NCBI GenBank assembly: GCA_017520545.1
Contig: JAFXFM010000023.1
Location: 34,653 to 98,652 of the forward strand
Length of the DNA: 64,000 bases
Direction of reading: 5' to 3'
Origin: Alistipes sp.
GTDB lineage: Bacteria > Bacteroidota > Bacteroidia > Bacteroidales > Rikenellaceae
Every line of letters begins with the position of its first letter. The stretch's first letter is position 1. The notes beneath the pieces were generated by a model, which was not told the DNA's origin, made no database searches, and saw only the letters and a list, made by a program, of their open reading frames with translations. This document shows, piece after piece, positions 44,274 to 52,678 of the stretch. Made by a program: the position numbers and the translations under genes.

Positions 44274-46109
44274 TTAGATACCCATCTGTGCCAAGTAACC
44301 CTTCAATGTTTCGAGAACATTGCTCTTGACGCTGATAAAGTTGTTAATACCCTTCGACTGCAACTCCTCGGTGCAAGCAGGTGCGCCGGCAACCACAAGA
44401 ATAGCCTTGTCGCCGAGCAACTCCTTAACCTTTGGAGCTACCTCTGCGTAGTCGTCGTCCGAAGCACAAACAACTACGATTTCAGCCTTCGATGCGAGTG
44501 CTGCCTCAACACCCTCCTCAACCGACTTGAAGAAGTTGTTGTCGATTACGCGGATACCCGCGCAAGCGAAGAAGTTACAAGAGAACTGTGCGCGTGCGCG
44601 AGCCATAGCCAAGTTGCCACAAGTGAGCATAAATGCCTTTGGCTCCTTGCCGCTGCGATCTACACCCAAGCGCATAGCCTCGAATGCCATAGCACCACGG
44701 TATGGAGTGATTACATTCTCCTTCTCGACGCGGGTTACAGCCTCTGCAGTAACGGCAGCGTCGGCAACCTCGGTAAAGTTAGGATATTGGTTTGCACCGA
44801 GCAAAATCTGACGGCGTGTAGCCACTGCCTTATCCTTTGCAGCAGCCGAAGCCTTCACGCGCTCAACGATAAAGCCCGCTTTGAGAGCCTCCTCGTAACC
44901 GCCCTTCTCCTCAACTTCGAGGAAGAGTTTCCACGCCTCGTTAGCGATGCAGTTGGTCAAGTTCTCAATGTAGTACGAACCACCGGCAGGGTCGATAACC
45001 TGATCGAAGTGCGACTCGTGCTTCAAGAGGAGCGACTCGTTACGAGCAATACGATACGAGAACTCCGATGGCTCTGCGTACGAATGGTCGAACGGAAGCA
45101 CCTCCAACGAGTGAACACCTGCGATAGCAGCCGACATAGCCTCGGTTGTGCCACGCAACATATTTACATAAGGGTCATAGGCGGTCTGGTTCCACGCCGA
45201 AGTGCGAGCGTGAGCGTACAACTTGCACGAGCAGTTGCAAGCAGGCTCATACTTCTTCACGATGTTCGCCCACAAAAGACGAGCAGCACGGAACTTCGCC
45301 ATCTCCATAAAATAGTTCGAAGTAACGGCAAACGAGAAGCGAATCTTGCGAGCCACCTCATCAATTGTGCAACCCTCCTCCATCAACCACACGAGGTAGT
45401 CGTGAGCGGCAGCCAACGAGAATGCCAACTCCTCAACGATAGTAGAACCTCCGTCCGAGAAGTAGTGTCCCGAAACGGTGATTACGCGTACTTTCTTGTA
45501 CTCCTGAGTAGCCTTAACAAGCGAAACCAAAGCCTCGCAGTCGCAGCAAGCGCCATTCACGCTCATACCCTTAACGAGTGGGTCGAGTGCGATGTTAAGA
45601 CGAAGGTCGGCCTTCGCTACACCCTCCTTCTCAGCCTTAGCGATAATCAACTCGCCGGCCTTTGCAGCGTACTTACCGCAAACGGTAACATCAACTGCAG
45701 GAAGAACGATACCTGCCAAAAGAACATCAATGCTCTCCGCAGTTGGCTCAACCTCAGCCTCGCAGAAGCAGAAACCGAGCGAATCAACGCCCGAGTTGAG
45801 CATCGCAAGAGCGGTAGCGTTAGCCTCCTTAGGGCAAGCTACTTTGATAGTTTGGTGAGTGAGCCAAGTGTTGTCTGTGCACACACCACGCAAATAAGGG
45901 AACTCACCGGCACCTGTGCCAAGTGTTTCAAGACCTTCGAGGTTCTCGGCGCGATAGTATGGACGGAGGTTAAAACCCTCGTTTGTACGCCATACCAACT
46001 TACGCTCGTAATCGGCACCTTTGAGGTCGGCAGTTATCGCAGCCTCCCACGCCTCGGTCGAAACCGGTGGAAATTCGGCGAATAACTTTTCACGATTGTT
46101 TGTTGCCAT
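44274..46109 (-). CDS. mutA: Methylmalonyl-CoA mutase small subunit
   Basis: 611 residues, same TIM-barrel fold as the large subunit but with a degenerate cobalamin domain: no DxHxxG cobalt ligand, as is normal for the non-catalytic small chain. PYLRGVCTDNTWLTHQTI near residue 72, ITVSGHYFSDGG and DPYVNMLRGTTEAMSAAIAG are family segments. It stabilises the catalytic chain in the succinate-propionate pathway. Unlike the large subunit, this gene is intact. The promoter lies within 90 bp upstream. Confidence 0.95.
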   Translation of the reverse strand: MATNNREKLFAEFPPVSTEAWEAAITADLKGADYERKLVWRTNEGFNLRPYYRAENLEGLETLGTGAGEFPYLRGVCTDNTWLTHQTIKVACPKEANATALAMLNSGVDSLGFCFCEAEVEPTAESIDVLLAGIVLPAVDVTVCGKYAAKAGELIIAKAEKEGVAKADLRLNIALDPLVKGMSVNGACCDCEALVSLVKATQEYKKVRVITVSGHYFSDGGSTIVEELAFSLAAAHDYLVWLMEEGCTIDEVARKIRFSFAVTSNYFMEMAKFRAARLLWANIVKKYEPACNCSCKLYAHARTSAWNQTAYDPYVNMLRGTTEAMSAAIAGVHSLEVLPFDHSYAEPSEFSYRIARNESLLLKHESHFDQVIDPAGGSYYIENLTNCIANEAWKLFLEVEEKGGYEEALKAGFIVERVKASAAAKDKAVATRRQILLGANQYPNFTEVADAAVTAEAVTRVEKENVITPYRGAMAFEAMRLGVDRSGKEPKAFMLTCGNLAMARARAQFSCNFFACAGIRVIDNNFFKSVEEGVEAALASKAEIVVVCASDDDYAEVAPKVKELLGDKAILVVAGAPACTEELQSKGINNFISVKSNVLETLKGYLAQMGI

Positions 46110-46189
46110 AATGTTTTTGTTAGAATTTAGTTTAAGGTAAAAAATTGTATTTTTTAGTTACTTTTTGTTCTTCTCTATCTAAAATCGTG

Positions 46190-46197
46190 TAAAGATA
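46190..46197 (-). promoter_or_regulatory. -7 element of the mutA-mutB operon
   Basis: TATCTTTA on the minus strand, one base off TAnnTTTG, 80 bp before the mutA start. The -33 region falls in the TTTTCCG repeats of copy D (TTTC 19-20 bp away), the same layout as at 10238 and 46590. Confidence 0.5.
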
Positions 46198-46204
46198 GTA
46201 AAAA

Positions 46205-46374
46205 AAACGGAAAACGGAAAGCGGAAAGCGGAAAACTTTTGTTTTTTCGATTTTCGCTTGGAGTGGAAAACGGAACCGACGACAAACCGAGGGCAGAGGG
46301 CGCTTGCGCACTTTGCCGAGGTGCGAAGGAGGAAAAGCCTGCAAAGCAGGGTTAAAGCGGAAAACGGAAAACTT
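46205..46374 (+). repeat. Dispersed structured repeat, copy D
   Basis: CGGAAAAC/CGGAAAGC units, a short unrelated insert (46236-46262), core GGAACCGACG, outer stem GCAGAG/CTTTGC, inner hairpin GCGC-TT-GCGC, GGAGGAAAAGCCTGC-AAA-GCAGG and closing CGGAAAAC units. Lies between divergent operons, unlike copies A-C and E, which sit behind genes. Confidence 0.83.
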
Positions 46375-46378
46375 TCCA

Positions 46379-46437
46379 TTTAGTTAGTAGAGAGTAGTTA
46401 AAGGTATAGCGCGCACCCCAGTAAACCCCATAACCCC
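46379..46437. repeat. TTAGTAG and CCCCAGTAA repeats
   Basis: A short TTAGTAG/AGAGTAG tract and one to two CCCCAGTAA units, the same order as behind copy C (12229-12310). Confidence 0.65.
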
Positions 46438-46458
46438 TAATAGTCATCTTGCCATATT

Positions 46459-46519
46459 TTATCGTTTTTCGATAACCCAAATGGCGCCACTCAAAAATCA
46501 CCTTATCGTTTTTCGATAA
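46459..46519. promoter_or_regulatory. Twin palindromes upstream of glutamine synthetase III
   Basis: TTATCG-TTTTT-CGATAA occurs twice in identical form (46459-46475 and 46503-46519), starts 44 bp apart, about four helical turns. They lie about 70-130 bp upstream of the -7 element of the glutamine synthetase gene. The spacing and perfect repetition suggest an operator pair, but weak terminator hairpins are possible too. Confidence 0.45.
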
Positions 46520-46550
46520 TTTATCCAATTTTTAAGCAGTAGAAATGAAA

Positions 46551-46597
46551 ATTTTCCGTTTTCCGTTTTCCGTTTTCCGTTTTTATCCCTACCTTTG
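46551..46597 (+). promoter_or_regulatory. CGGAAAAC array and -7 element of glutamine synthetase III
   Basis: A minus-orientation CGGAAAAC array (46551-46584) leads into TACCTTTG (46590-46597), an exact TAnnTTTG match. TTTTC at 46566-46570 is at the -33 distance. Start codon 30 bp downstream. Confidence 0.68.
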
Positions 46598-46626
46598 CGT
46601 CATCACAAGCAAAACAGAAAAAAGGT

Positions 46627-48801
46627 ATGTCGTTACTACGATTTAAGATGTTCGAGAAGGCACTCGACCACAAACCGGTCGAGGTAAAGGCCCCATCGCG
46701 TAATCCGTCGGACTACTTTGGCGAAATGGTATTCGGTCGTGTGCAGATGCGCAAATACCTCAACAAGCAGATTTACGAAGCGTTGCTCGACACCATCGAG
46801 AACAACACCCCACTCTCGGCAGATATTGCCGATGCTGTGGCCGCAGGTATGCGCCAATGGGCACTCGAAAATGGTGCCGATCACTACTGCCACTGGTTTC
46901 AGCCGCTTACGGGCGGCACCGCCGAGAAGCACGACTCCTTCTCCGAGCCCGATGGCACGGGAGGTATGTTGGAGGAGTTTTCGGGCAAGGTTTTGGTACA
47001 GCAGGAGCCTGATGCCTCATCATTCCCGAGCGGAGGTATCCGCAACACCTTCGAGGCACGAGGATACTCGGCGTGGGACCCCACATCTCCTGCATTTATC
47101 GTAGATACAACGCTCTGTGTCCCTACCGTATTTATATCGTACACGGGCGAAGCCCTCGACTATAAGACGCCTCTGCTCCGCTCCATAACTGCCGTATCGA
47201 AGGCTGCCACCGACGTATGCCACTACTTCGACCGCAGCGTTGAGCGAGTAAAAGTATTCCTCGGCTGGGAGCAGGAGTACTTCTTGGTTGATGACGCCCT
47301 TTGGTCGGCACGTCCCGACCTTGTGCAGACAGGTCGCACCCTGATGGGCCACGAATCGGCGAAAAATCAGCAATTGGACGACCACTACTTTGGTGCTATC
47401 CCACAGCGCGTACTCGCCTTTATGAAGGACTTGGAGTATGAGTGTCTGAAACTCGGAATTCCGCTCAAAACACGCCACAACGAGGTTGCGCCAAACCAAT
47501 ACGAGTTGGCTCCGATATACGAGGAGGCCAACCTTGCAAACGACCACAATCAGCTGTTAATGACCGTAATGGGTAAGGTGGCAACACGCCATCACTTCCG
47601 CGTACTTCTGCACGAGAAGCCATTCAAGGGCATCAACGGCTCGGGCAAGCACAACAACTGGTCGCTCGGAACAGATACGGGCATAAACCTCTTGAAGCCC
47701 GGACGTACCGCCTTCGAGAACTTGCAGTTTATGACCTTCCTCGTAAATGTTATTGCCGCCGTACATCGCCACAACGGCTTGCTGAAAGCGTCGGTAATGA
47801 GCGCATCGAATGAACACCGTTTGGGTGCCGGCGAGGCTCCTCCGACAATCATCTCGACCTTCCTCGGAACGCAGATTTCGGAGGTCCTTGACAAGATGGA
47901 ACAGTCGCTCACAGGCGAAGATATCCGTTTCGACTCGAAGAATGTGTTCCGTATGGGTGGTTTGACACAGATTCCGTCATTATTACTCGACAATACCGAC
48001 CGCAACCGCACCTCGCCTTTTGCCTTTACGGGTAACCGCTTTGAGTTCCGTGCAGTGGGTTCGTCGGACAACTGCGCCGACGCTATGATTGTGCTCAACA
48101 CTGCTGTAGCAGAGTCGCTTATCGACTTCCGCAAGAGGGTTGATGCACGTATCGCAAATGGCGAGAAGAAGGATAAAGCTATATACGATGTATTGCGCGA
48201 GTTGATTCGCGAATGTAAGGCTATACGCTTCGACGGCAACGGCTACTCGGAGGAGTGGCGCAAGGAGGCTGCCAAGCGTGGCTTGGACTGCGAAACGTCG
48301 GCACCACTTGTACTCGACCGTTACCTCGACGAGAAGAGCGTCAGCCTCTTCGACAAAATGGGCATATACACTGCCAAGGAGTTGGAGGCCCGTACAGAGA
48401 TTAAGTGGGAGACCTACGTCAAAAAAATTCAGATTGAGGCTCGCGTATTGGGCGAATTGGCGATGAATAACATCGTGCCTATCGCATCGCGCTACGAGGA
48501 TATTTTGCTGGATAAGGTTTGGAAGATGAAGCAACTCGGTATGCAGTCGAAAAGCGACACCGAACTTATCAAACTCATTCAGAAACGCACCGCAACAATT
48601 CAGCAGTTGGTAACCGAGATGATTGAGGCACGCAAAAAGGCAAATGTAATAGAGAATACACGCGAGAAGGCTATCACATACCACGACACTGTGGCAATCT
48701 ATTTCGACCGTATCCGCACCGAGATTGACAAACTCGAAGAGGTGGTCGATGACCAGATTTGGACGCTACCAAAATACAGAGAGATATTATTCGTAAAGTA
48801 G
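46627..48801 (+). CDS. glnN: Glutamine synthetase type III
   Basis: 724 residues, the size of GSIII (GlnN), the dodecameric glutamine synthetase typical of Bacteroidota and some cyanobacteria. MRQWALENGADHYCHWFQPLTGGTAEKHDS, over residues about 74-103, is the GSIII N-terminal signature; KHNNWS, NRTSPFAFTGNRFEFRAVGSS and KTRHNEVAPNQYELAP supply the ammonium, ATP and glutamate site. It joins ammonia to glutamate. The coding end forms one arm of a 14-bp inverted repeat with the downstream 101-bp repeat. Confidence 0.96.
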   Translation: MSLLRFKMFEKALDHKPVEVKAPSRNPSDYFGEMVFGRVQMRKYLNKQIYEALLDTIENNTPLSADIADAVAAGMRQWALENGADHYCHWFQPLTGGTAEKHDSFSEPDGTGGMLEEFSGKVLVQQEPDASSFPSGGIRNTFEARGYSAWDPTSPAFIVDTTLCVPTVFISYTGEALDYKTPLLRSITAVSKAATDVCHYFDRSVERVKVFLGWEQEYFLVDDALWSARPDLVQTGRTLMGHESAKNQQLDDHYFGAIPQRVLAFMKDLEYECLKLGIPLKTRHNEVAPNQYELAPIYEEANLANDHNQLLMTVMGKVATRHHFRVLLHEKPFKGINGSGKHNNWSLGTDTGINLLKPGRTAFENLQFMTFLVNVIAAVHRHNGLLKASVMSASNEHRLGAGEAPPTIISTFLGTQISEVLDKMEQSLTGEDIRFDSKNVFRMGGLTQIPSLLLDNTDRNRTSPFAFTGNRFEFRAVGSSDNCADAMIVLNTAVAESLIDFRKRVDARIANGEKKDKAIYDVLRELIRECKAIRFDGNGYSEEWRKEAAKRGLDCETSAPLVLDRYLDEKSVSLFDKMGIYTAKELEARTEIKWETYVKKIQIEARVLGELAMNNIVPIASRYEDILLDKVWKMKQLGMQSKSDTELIKLIQKRTATIQQLVTEMIEARKKANVIENTREKAITYHDTVAIYFDRIRTEIDKLEEVVDDQIWTLPKYREILFVK

Positions 48802-49025
48802 CGGTGGCTACCTTACGAATAATATCCAGGTGTTACCTATCCCCCAAGCCCCCTTTCTGTAAAGGGGGCTTTTCGCTTCGCTCAATTAAAAACGTTAAGT
48901 AGCGGTGGCTACCTTACGAATAATATCCAGGTGTTACCTATCCCCCAAACCCCCTTTCTGTAAAGGGGGCTTTTCGCTTCGCTCAATTAAAAACGTTAAG
49001 TAGCAGTGGCTACTTTACAAATAAT
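48783..49025 (+). repeat. 101-bp tandem repeat behind glutamine synthetase III
   Basis: Units 48797-48897 and 48898-48998 differ at only one or two bases; a third partial unit reaches 49025. Each holds the hairpin GTAGC-GGTG-GCTAC and a terminator-like hairpin CCCCCTTT-CTGT-AAAGGGGG with CTTTT (48849-48873; 48950-48974). In the first unit GATATTATTCGTAA inside the glnN coding end pairs exactly with TTACGAATAATATC (48783-48796 with 48813-48826), so the stop codon is inside a stem. Confidence 0.85.
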
Positions 49026-49414
49026 GGCGTTACTCCATACATCTCGAACAGTCGCGACGAGAGCGTAGTTTTATCCTCCAAGATATCGGTTACGGCGTGC
49101 AAGGTTGTAATCTGCTCGACCTTGCCAAATCGTTCGGCAAGGTGTGCCATATACGCCCTATAAAACTCGTCAGCAGCTTCCGTATCACGTCCCATACGAT
49201 AAGCAAATCGTTCCAAACGCAATCGGAGCTGCGAAAGTTGCCAGCCCTCCAATTGCGAGGCGAGTGCGCGGTAGCCCTTCGAGCCGGTTGCACCCAAAAT
49301 CTGCAACATCAGACAATCTTTCAACGAGCAACGTCCCTCCGCCTTCGATACATCGAATACCGCCTGCGCCATTGCCCCCTCCAACACTTTCGAAATAACA
49401 CTTTTCATCTTCAT
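49010..49414 (-). CDS. Small helical protein of unknown function
   Basis: 134 residues from ATG 49414 (MKMKSVISKVLEG); ATG 49408 and a longer frame to 49447 are also open. It is predicted all-helical, with LRLRLERFAYRMG and TTLHAVTDILEDKTTLSSRLFEMYGV; the last part recalls the repeat of Clp N-terminal domains (helical pair, ILEDxT), but the match is too weak to name it. It ends L-F-V-K-stop like the convergent glnN gene, whose last 15 bases it nearly shares. Confidence 0.55.
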   Translation of the reverse strand: MKMKSVISKVLEGAMAQAVFDVSKAEGRCSLKDCLMLQILGATGSKGYRALASQLEGWQLSQLRLRLERFAYRMGRDTEAADEFYRAYMAHLAERFGKVEQITTLHAVTDILEDKTTLSSRLFEMYGVTPLFVK

Positions 49415-49515
49415 TCTACAAAATTTCGGCAATAGAACGAATTTCAAAAATTCTTTATTATGTTAAAAAAGTAGTTTTTGCAGACGGTGCAGATACAACT
49501 ATACGGTTAATTTGC

Positions 49516-49523
49516 TATCTTTG
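49516..49523 (+). promoter_or_regulatory. -7 element of the MATE pump gene
   Basis: TATCTTTG, an exact consensus match, ends only 9 bp before the ATG at 49533. A start about 6-7 nt behind the element would leave almost no leader. No -33 match was found. Confidence 0.5.
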
Positions 49524-49532
49524 TGGCCATTT

Positions 49533-50891
49533 ATGGCTTTTGCACACAAATACACATCGAAAATCGGAGAGTTGTTACGACTCGCCCTGCCCGTGATGTT
49601 GGCACAACTCGGCTACATAGCCGTACAGGTTGCCGATAGCGCAATGGTTGGCGCATACGGTGGTGAAGATGCTGTACCACTGGCGGCCGTAGCCTTCGGA
49701 ACGAGCATTTCGTGGCTGTTTTTCTTTCTGTGTATAGGCCTGACTGTGGGCATTACCCCCGTTATTGGTGAGTTGTTTGTGCAAAATCGCAAACAGGAGA
49801 TGGCGCACTACCTGCAAACATCGCTGAGCCTCTACCCTATTTTGGGTTTGGTATTTATGGGGTTACAGATAGTGAGCGAACCTCTGCTCTACAAGTTGGG
49901 ACAGCCTGTTGAGGTGGTCGATATTGCACTGCCCTACTACCGACTGATGGCATACTGCCTACCATTTATAATGCTTTACGGCGCAATCAAGCAGTTCTTG
50001 GAGGGCGTAGGCAACACCAAGTCGGCAATGATTGTTACCGTCATCACGAATGTAGTAAATATCATTCTGAACTACATCTTCATCTTCGGCAAGTGCGGTT
50101 TCGAACCTATGGGTGCTTATGGTGCAGGTTTGGCGACCCTCATATCGCGAATACTCAACCCGATACTTCTCGGTGGCTATTTCATCTACTCGAAGCGCTA
50201 CCGCGAATACATAACGCTCTTCTCGCGCAAGGTCGAGAGGTGGCGCAACTCCGTCAGGTTGCTGAAATTGGGTTTCCCGATTGCCGGACAGATGGTGTTG
50301 GAGGCTTTGGCCTTTATCGTTACGGGCATTATGATGGGCTGGTTTGGTGCCGAAGCCATCAGCGCCAATCAGGTGGGCAACACCTACGGCAATTGCACGT
50401 TTATGCTTATCCTATCGCTCGGCTCGGCAACCACAATCTGCGTATCGCACGCCTTCGGCCGCCGCGATATCAATGAAATAGCCGACGTTGTACGTTCAGC
50501 ACTCGCTATGGCTGCAATTTGGGGTATAGGCGTTATTATAGCCTTTGTATCGCTGCGTCATATTATGCCGCTACTCTTCACTCAGAATATGGAGGTGGCT
50601 GCCCTCGCTTCGCAGATGCTTATAGCATATGCCACTTTCCAACTTTCCGATGCCATACAGTGTATATTGGTGGGTATTCTGCGTGGGTTGCAACAAGTTA
50701 CAAGCATCGCCATTATTTCGTTTATCGCCTACATCGTACTGAATATACCTGTTGGCTACCTCGTGGCCTTCCATTTTGGAATGGGGGCAACAGGACTTAT
50801 CGTGGGATATATAGTAGGTCTTACAACCGCTGCAATTTTGTATGGCGTGCAAGTTGCCCGCTATATGCGCTACCTGCGAAAAATATCGTAA
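49533..50891 (+). CDS. MATE family efflux transporter
   Basis: 452 residues from ATG 49533 (MAFAHKYTSKIGELLRLALP); the frame could also open at a TTG at 49512, but that would lie in the promoter. Twelve hydrophobic helices in two halves, with LALPVMLAQLGYIAVQVADSAMVGAYG broken around residues 17-43 and, in the second half, LKLGFPIAGQMVLEALAF. It is a NorM/DinF-like drug or metabolite/Na+ (or H+) antiporter; substrate unknown. A bidirectional terminator follows. Confidence 0.9.
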   Translation: MAFAHKYTSKIGELLRLALPVMLAQLGYIAVQVADSAMVGAYGGEDAVPLAAVAFGTSISWLFFFLCIGLTVGITPVIGELFVQNRKQEMAHYLQTSLSLYPILGLVFMGLQIVSEPLLYKLGQPVEVVDIALPYYRLMAYCLPFIMLYGAIKQFLEGVGNTKSAMIVTVITNVVNIILNYIFIFGKCGFEPMGAYGAGLATLISRILNPILLGGYFIYSKRYREYITLFSRKVERWRNSVRLLKLGFPIAGQMVLEALAFIVTGIMMGWFGAEAISANQVGNTYGNCTFMLILSLGSATTICVSHAFGRRDINEIADVVRSALAMAAIWGIGVIIAFVSLRHIMPLLFTQNMEVAALASQMLIAYATFQLSDAIQCILVGILRGLQQVTSIAIISFIAYIVLNIPVGYLVAFHFGMGATGLIVGYIVGLTTAAILYGVQVARYMRYLRKIS

Positions 50892-50902
50892 CAACATACC
50901 CA

Positions 50903-50940
50903 AAAAAAGAGTTGAGAATAGATTCCCAACTCTTTTTTTT
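50903..50940. terminator. Bidirectional terminator
   Basis: AAAAAAAGAGTTG (50903-50915) and CAACTCTTTTTTT (50928-50940) pair around GAGAATAGATTC-type loop; A and T runs on both sides serve convergent genes. Confidence 0.88.
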
Positions 50941-50957
50941 TGCAAATGAAGTATTTG

Positions 50958-51932
50958 CTACTTCTTTGTGATATTGGTCAAAGCACCCAGAGCACTCATC
51001 AGATTGCTCGACTCATAAGGGAGATATACTAACTTCGAGTCCTGACCCACAGCCATCTCCTTCAATGTTTCGATATAGCGACTCACCAACATATATGTTG
51101 CAGGGTCGGTCTTGGTCGAAGCGATAGCCTCAGCCACCTTGCGAATAGCCTCCGCCTCGGCAGTAGCCTCCAATACTCGGGCGTCTGCCTCGCCCTGCGC
51201 CTTCAAAATCTGCGTCTGACGCTCTGCCTCCGCCTGATTGATTTGCGACTCCTTCTCACCCTCCGATTTGAGAATCATCGCCTCCTTCTGACCACGAGCC
51301 TCCAATACCTTTGCACGACGCTCACGCTCCGCCTGCATCTGCTGCTCCATCGAGCGACGCACCGATTCAGGAGGTGTAATATCCTGCAACTCAACACGAT
51401 TAACCTTTACGCCCCACTTATTTGTAGCGTCGTCCAACACAGCACGCAACTTCGAGTTGATAGTATCGCGCGAGGTCAAAGTTTCGTCCAACTCCAACTC
51501 ACCGATAACGTTACGAAGAGTGGTCTGCGTAAGTTTCTCGATAGCGTTTGGAAGATTGTCAATCTCATATACCGCCTTCACAGGCTCTACGATTTGGAAG
51601 TAGAGCAAGGCGTTGATTGTTGTGGTTACGTTATCCTTTGTGATAACGCTCTGCTTCGGGAAGTCGTAAACCTGCTCACGAAGGTCAATCTTCTCCGATA
51701 GTTTTGTTACTACAATAGTGCCATTCATCGAGTTACGCTCGTAGCGAGAGTAGATCGGACGAGCGCGATCAACGATAGGCAAAATAAAGTTAATACCCGA
51801 CTGCAAGGTGCGGTGATACTTTCCGAGTCGCTCCACAACGCGGGTTTCAGACTGCTGTACGATGGTAAGACCCACCAACACATAGAGAATCGCAATACCT
51901 GCGATAATTCCAACAATAACCAATGTTCCCAT
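50958..51932 (-). CDS. SPFH/Band-7 membrane protein (QmcA/slipin-like)
   Basis: 324 residues: one N-terminal membrane helix (about 3-25), the SPFH domain (about 25-190, with VVERLGKYHRTLQSGINFILP) and a long Ala/Glu/Gln-rich coiled coil (about 200-280). Such proteins form microdomain rings at the inner membrane and act with FtsH in some bacteria. The NfeD gene lies 23 bp upstream; the SPFH-NfeD pair is a recurring operon. Confidence 0.92.
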   Translation of the reverse strand: MGTLVIVGIIAGIAILYVLVGLTIVQQSETRVVERLGKYHRTLQSGINFILPIVDRARPIYSRYERNSMNGTIVVTKLSEKIDLREQVYDFPKQSVITKDNVTTTINALLYFQIVEPVKAVYEIDNLPNAIEKLTQTTLRNVIGELELDETLTSRDTINSKLRAVLDDATNKWGVKVNRVELQDITPPESVRRSMEQQMQAERERRAKVLEARGQKEAMILKSEGEKESQINQAEAERQTQILKAQGEADARVLEATAEAEAIRKVAEAIASTKTDPATYMLVSRYIETLKEMAVGQDSKLVYLPYESSNLMSALGALTNITKK

Positions 51933-51955
51933 AGCCGTAATTATTTAATGATGAT

Positions 51956-52390
51956 TTATGCCTTTTTAACGGTCAATATAACGCTGTTTATGGCAACAAC
52001 CTCCACAGCCTCTCCCACTTCGATTGGCTCTACGTCAAGCGATATTGCCTTCCAATCATCGCCGTCAATCTTCACACGACCGGGGTACAACTCGCCCTCG
52101 ATACGCTCGGTAACCACCGCGCGACGACCAACCACAGCCTCGGCGTTAGTCTTCACTTCGTTCTCCTTCTTGTAGAAGAATTTATAGACCAACGGACGCA
52201 CCGTAACAAATGCCAAAACCGTACCCACGGCGAATGCCAAAATCTGCCACTTGATATCCCATTCGAGCAGCGACGCACCCGCTCCGAACAGACAGCCAAA
52301 CGAGATACACATCACCGCAAAACCGGTTGTAAACATCTCGACGATTACAAAAATGAGGGCAACTATCACCCAAATCTGCCAAGCCTCCAT
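51956..52390 (-). CDS. NfeD family membrane protein
   Basis: 144 residues. Two to three hydrophobic helices (about 5-25, 30-48, 50-65) and a C-terminal OB-fold (about 85-144, GRRAVVTERIEGELYPGRVKIDGDDW in parts) are the short NfeD form without a protease domain. It partners with SPFH proteins, here the next gene. Gene order NfeD then SPFH is as in many bacteria. Confidence 0.9.
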   Translation of the reverse strand: MEAWQIWVIVALIFVIVEMFTTGFAVMCISFGCLFGAGASLLEWDIKWQILAFAVGTVLAFVTVRPLVYKFFYKKENEVKTNAEAVVGRRAVVTERIEGELYPGRVKIDGDDWKAISLDVEPIEVGEAVEVVAINSVILTVKKA

Positions 52391-52437
52391 AGTTATAAAT
52401 TTATTTTGATTTGTAAATTTGCACTCTTACACCTCTA

Positions 52438-52445
52438 CAAAGTTA
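52438..52445 (-). promoter_or_regulatory. -7 element of the NfeD-SPFH operon
   Basis: TAACTTTG on the minus strand (TAnnTTTG exact), 48 bp upstream of the NfeD start. A TTG lies 22 bp further, a little too far for a good -33. Confidence 0.5.
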
Positions 52446-52490
52446 ATAAAACTTTCCAATAATAATGCAATAATGGCAGAATTTTTCTTG

Positions 52491-52652
52491 GGTATCGTTT
52501 TCGATACCTGTGAGGGCGAGGGCGGTAGCCATTGATTCTTTTTAGGGGCGTTAGAGGCGTTATGGATACTGGGGAATTTAGAGCATTTTGAGAAATAATT
52601 CTCAATTCTTAATTCTCAATTCTCAATTTTTCATTTTTTTGTACTATCTTTA
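52491..52652 (+). promoter_or_regulatory. Spacer before ricT: palindrome, A/T repeat and -7 element
   Basis: GGTATCG-TTTT-CGATACC (52491-52508) repeats the palindrome of 18565 and 46459. Then an AATTCTCAATTCTTAATT-type tract (52591-52636) and TATCTTTA (52645-52652), one base off the -7 consensus, 27 bp before the start codon. Confidence 0.5.
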
Positions 52653-52678
52653 CGCAAAATATGGACTTTTTGTAAATT

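Noticed and set aside
49010-49414. Clp protease N-terminal domain protein
   Set aside because: Only a short helical stretch is reminiscent; not enough to name it, so it is left as unknown.
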